A DNA stretch of 64,000 nucleotides from the NCBI GenBank assembly GCA_018433835.1, contig JAHDQM010000001.1, forward strand, positions 1-64,000, written 5' to 3'. Below are positions 62,464 through 64,000 of this stretch, piece by piece. Position numbers and translations under genes: made by a program. Every line of letters starts with the position of its first letter. Within the stretch, counting starts at the first letter, position 1. This DNA is from Methanoculleus sp. Its GTDB lineage: Archaea > Halobacteriota > Methanomicrobia > Methanomicrobiales > Methanoculleaceae. Below the pieces are notes generated by a model. That model worked only from the letters and a program-made list of their open reading frames with translations, was not told the origin of the DNA and made no database searches.

Positions 62464-64000
62464 ATGGATGATTCCATACGCAATCAGTTCGATCACGTCC
62501 CGGAGCGGATCTCCGGGCTCGTCGACCTGGCATACAACCTCTGGTGGAGCTGGAACCCGGAGGCCCGGATACTCTTCAAGCAATTAAACCATCAGGCATG
62601 GAAGGCAAGCGTCCACAATCCTATCCGGATGCTCCGCGAGATACCGGCCGAGTTCCTGAACCGGGCAGCTGAGAACCCCGCCTACTGTCACCGCTACGAC
62701 ATCATCATGCGCCGGTTCAGGAAGTACATGAGCGCCACCGGGACCTGGTTCTCCGAAGAGTACGCCGACCGTCCCCCGCTGACGGTCGCCTACTTCTCGG
62801 CGGAATACGGGCTCCACCACTCGCTCCCCATCTACGCGGGCGGGCTCGGGTTCCTCGCCGGCGACCACTTAAAAGAGGCGAGCGACCTCGGCCTCCCGAT
62901 GGTCGCCGTCGGGTTCCTGTACTCACAGGGCTACCTGCACCAGCAGATCAACCCCGACGGCTGGCAGGAGGACGTAACCGAACCGCTCGATCGCGATGCG
63001 GCGCCCGTCACCCGGGTGCTCGACTCCGACGGCGAAGACCTGGTGGTCCGGGTCCCGCATATCGACCCGCCCATCTACGTCGCCGTCCGGAAGGTCCAGG
63101 TCGGCAGGATCCCACTCTACCTCCTGGATACTGATATCCCCTGCAACGACCCCCAGAACCGGGGCATATCGTCCCGGCTTTATGCGGGTGACCAGGAGCA
63201 GCGCCTCCGGCAGGAGATCGTCCTCGGCATCGGCGGGAGGAAGGTGCTCCACGCGCTCGGCATCGAGTACGCGGCGGTGCACCTGAACGAAGGCCACCCG
63301 GCGTTCGCGCTGCTCGAGAGGGTCCGGGAGCGTGTCGAGCGGGGGATGGACTTCGAGGCGGCACTCGAAGAAGTGCGGGCGACGTCCGTCTTCACCACGC
63401 ATACGCCCGTCCCTGCAGGGCACGACGTCTTCCCCGTCGACCTCATCGACCGCTACTTCGCGCCCTACTACCAGGCGCTCGGCATCGACCGGCTCCGGTT
63501 CCTGCAGCTCGGGGTCCACCCGGAAAGCCCCGCCTCGGGCTTCAACATGACCGCGTTCGCCCTGCGTGCGTCGGCGCACCACAACGGCGTCTCGCGCGCA
63601 AACGGGGCCGTCGCCTGCGATATGTGGAAGTGCCTGTGGCCGGGCCCCGGGAAGCGGCGGTGCCCATCGACTACGTCACGAACGGCGTCCACGTCCCGAC
63701 CTGGCTGAACACCCGGGTGAAGGAGCTTTACGACCGGTGGATCGGGCCGACCTCTCCCGACTGGCTCTCGGAGCACGACGATCCGGTGTTATGGGAACTC
63801 ATCGACGAGATCCCGGACGCCGAACTCTGGCAACTCCATCTCTGGCTGAAGGCGAAACTCCTCAACCGGGTCCGGGAGCGGGAACGGATCAAGTGGGCGA
63901 CGCACCGCGGCGCGTCAAACCCCACGGCTGAAGGAGCGTTCCTCAACCCCTCCGTCCTGACGATCGGGTTTGCCCGGCGGTTCTCGACCTACAAGCGGGC
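62464..64000 (+). pseudogene. glgP: Alpha-glucan phosphorylase, frameshifted and cut by the window end
   Basis: Phosphorolyses alpha-1,4-glucan to glucose-1-phosphate. The N-terminal DUF3417 domain (AYNLWWSWNPEARILF) and glycogen phosphorylase core (VAYFSAEYGLHHSLPIYAGGLG, VHLNEGHPAFALLERV, FTTHTPVPAGHDVF) are normal. The frame from ATG 62464 stops at 63706-63708, but from about 63651 the family sequence (AAVPIDYVTNGVHVPTWL, ILTIGFARRFSTYK-like) continues in the -1 frame and stays open to the window end. The break lies in CCGGGCCCCGGG (about 63640-63651), where one base is missing. A genuine mutation, a sequencing error or recoding are all possible. Confidence 0.85.

Overview
The window is chromosomal DNA from a methanogenic archaeon, most likely Methanomicrobiales and close to Methanoculleus (inferred from gene content and codon use; no search was run). 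Evidence: proteasome-activating nucleotidase, archaeal MBF1, the ADH/3-dehydroquinate synthase II route to shikimate, archaeosine enzymes (TgtA, ArcS), archaeal-type RNase P RNA, an iron-sulfur flavoprotein, lipoproteins with Thr/Pro linkers, TATA-box promoters and many leaderless starts. The host DNA is GC-rich; an 8-kb block at 17.35-25.36 kb is clearly AT-rich.

Layout. 1-300: tandem array of small hairpins forming the end of a dispersed palindromic element (other copies near 10.5, 15.2, 30.2 and 61.8 kb). 0.5-2.3 kb: divergent pan/MBF1. 2.6-10.4 kb: an eight-gene aromatic supraoperon with mostly 1-4 base overlaps (two ADH-synthase-family aldolases, aroB', tyrA, pheA, aroA, a shikimate kinase-shikimate dehydrogenase fusion, aroC); aroD lies alone at 11 kb. 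11.7-17.3 kb: proC, U32 peptidase, tpiA, HTH-CBS regulator, a small protein.

17.35-25.36 kb: an integrated plasmid- or virus-like element bounded by a 61-bp direct repeat with one mismatch. The right repeat is the 3' end of the RNase P RNA gene (rnpB, minus strand). The integrase gene is split by integration: its N-terminal part reads into the right repeat and its C-terminal part starts in the left repeat, in the same frame. Cargo: PH-SHOCT protein, YidD, a Cys-rich membrane protein, a repeat-containing lipoprotein, a D5/P4-type primase-helicase and an origin-like region. This SSV-style split integrase using rnpB as its target is the main find.

25.3-33.5 kb: rnpB, pilin/archaellin-like protein, AMMECR1, tgtA-arcS, YbjQ plus a tiny membrane protein, and a two-subunit NfnAB/glutamate-synthase-like flavoprotein. 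33.8-43.4 kb: a minus-strand island of exported proteins (lipoproteins, thioredoxin-CcdA fusion, subtilase split by a frameshift beside two inhibitor-like lipoproteins, membrane-bound winged-helix regulator). Four of these units carry copies of a shared promoter element, two of them with a long conserved leader. 44-50 kb: flavoprotein-DUF169-MFS operon, MarR regulator and a second MFS; matching inverted repeats precede the operon and marR. 49.9-53.1 kb: PLP amino-acid decarboxylase and a GNAT protein. 53.3-64 kb: alpha-glucan (glycogen) cluster: GH57, GT4 synthase, glgB, second GH57, malQ and a frameshifted, window-truncated glgP.
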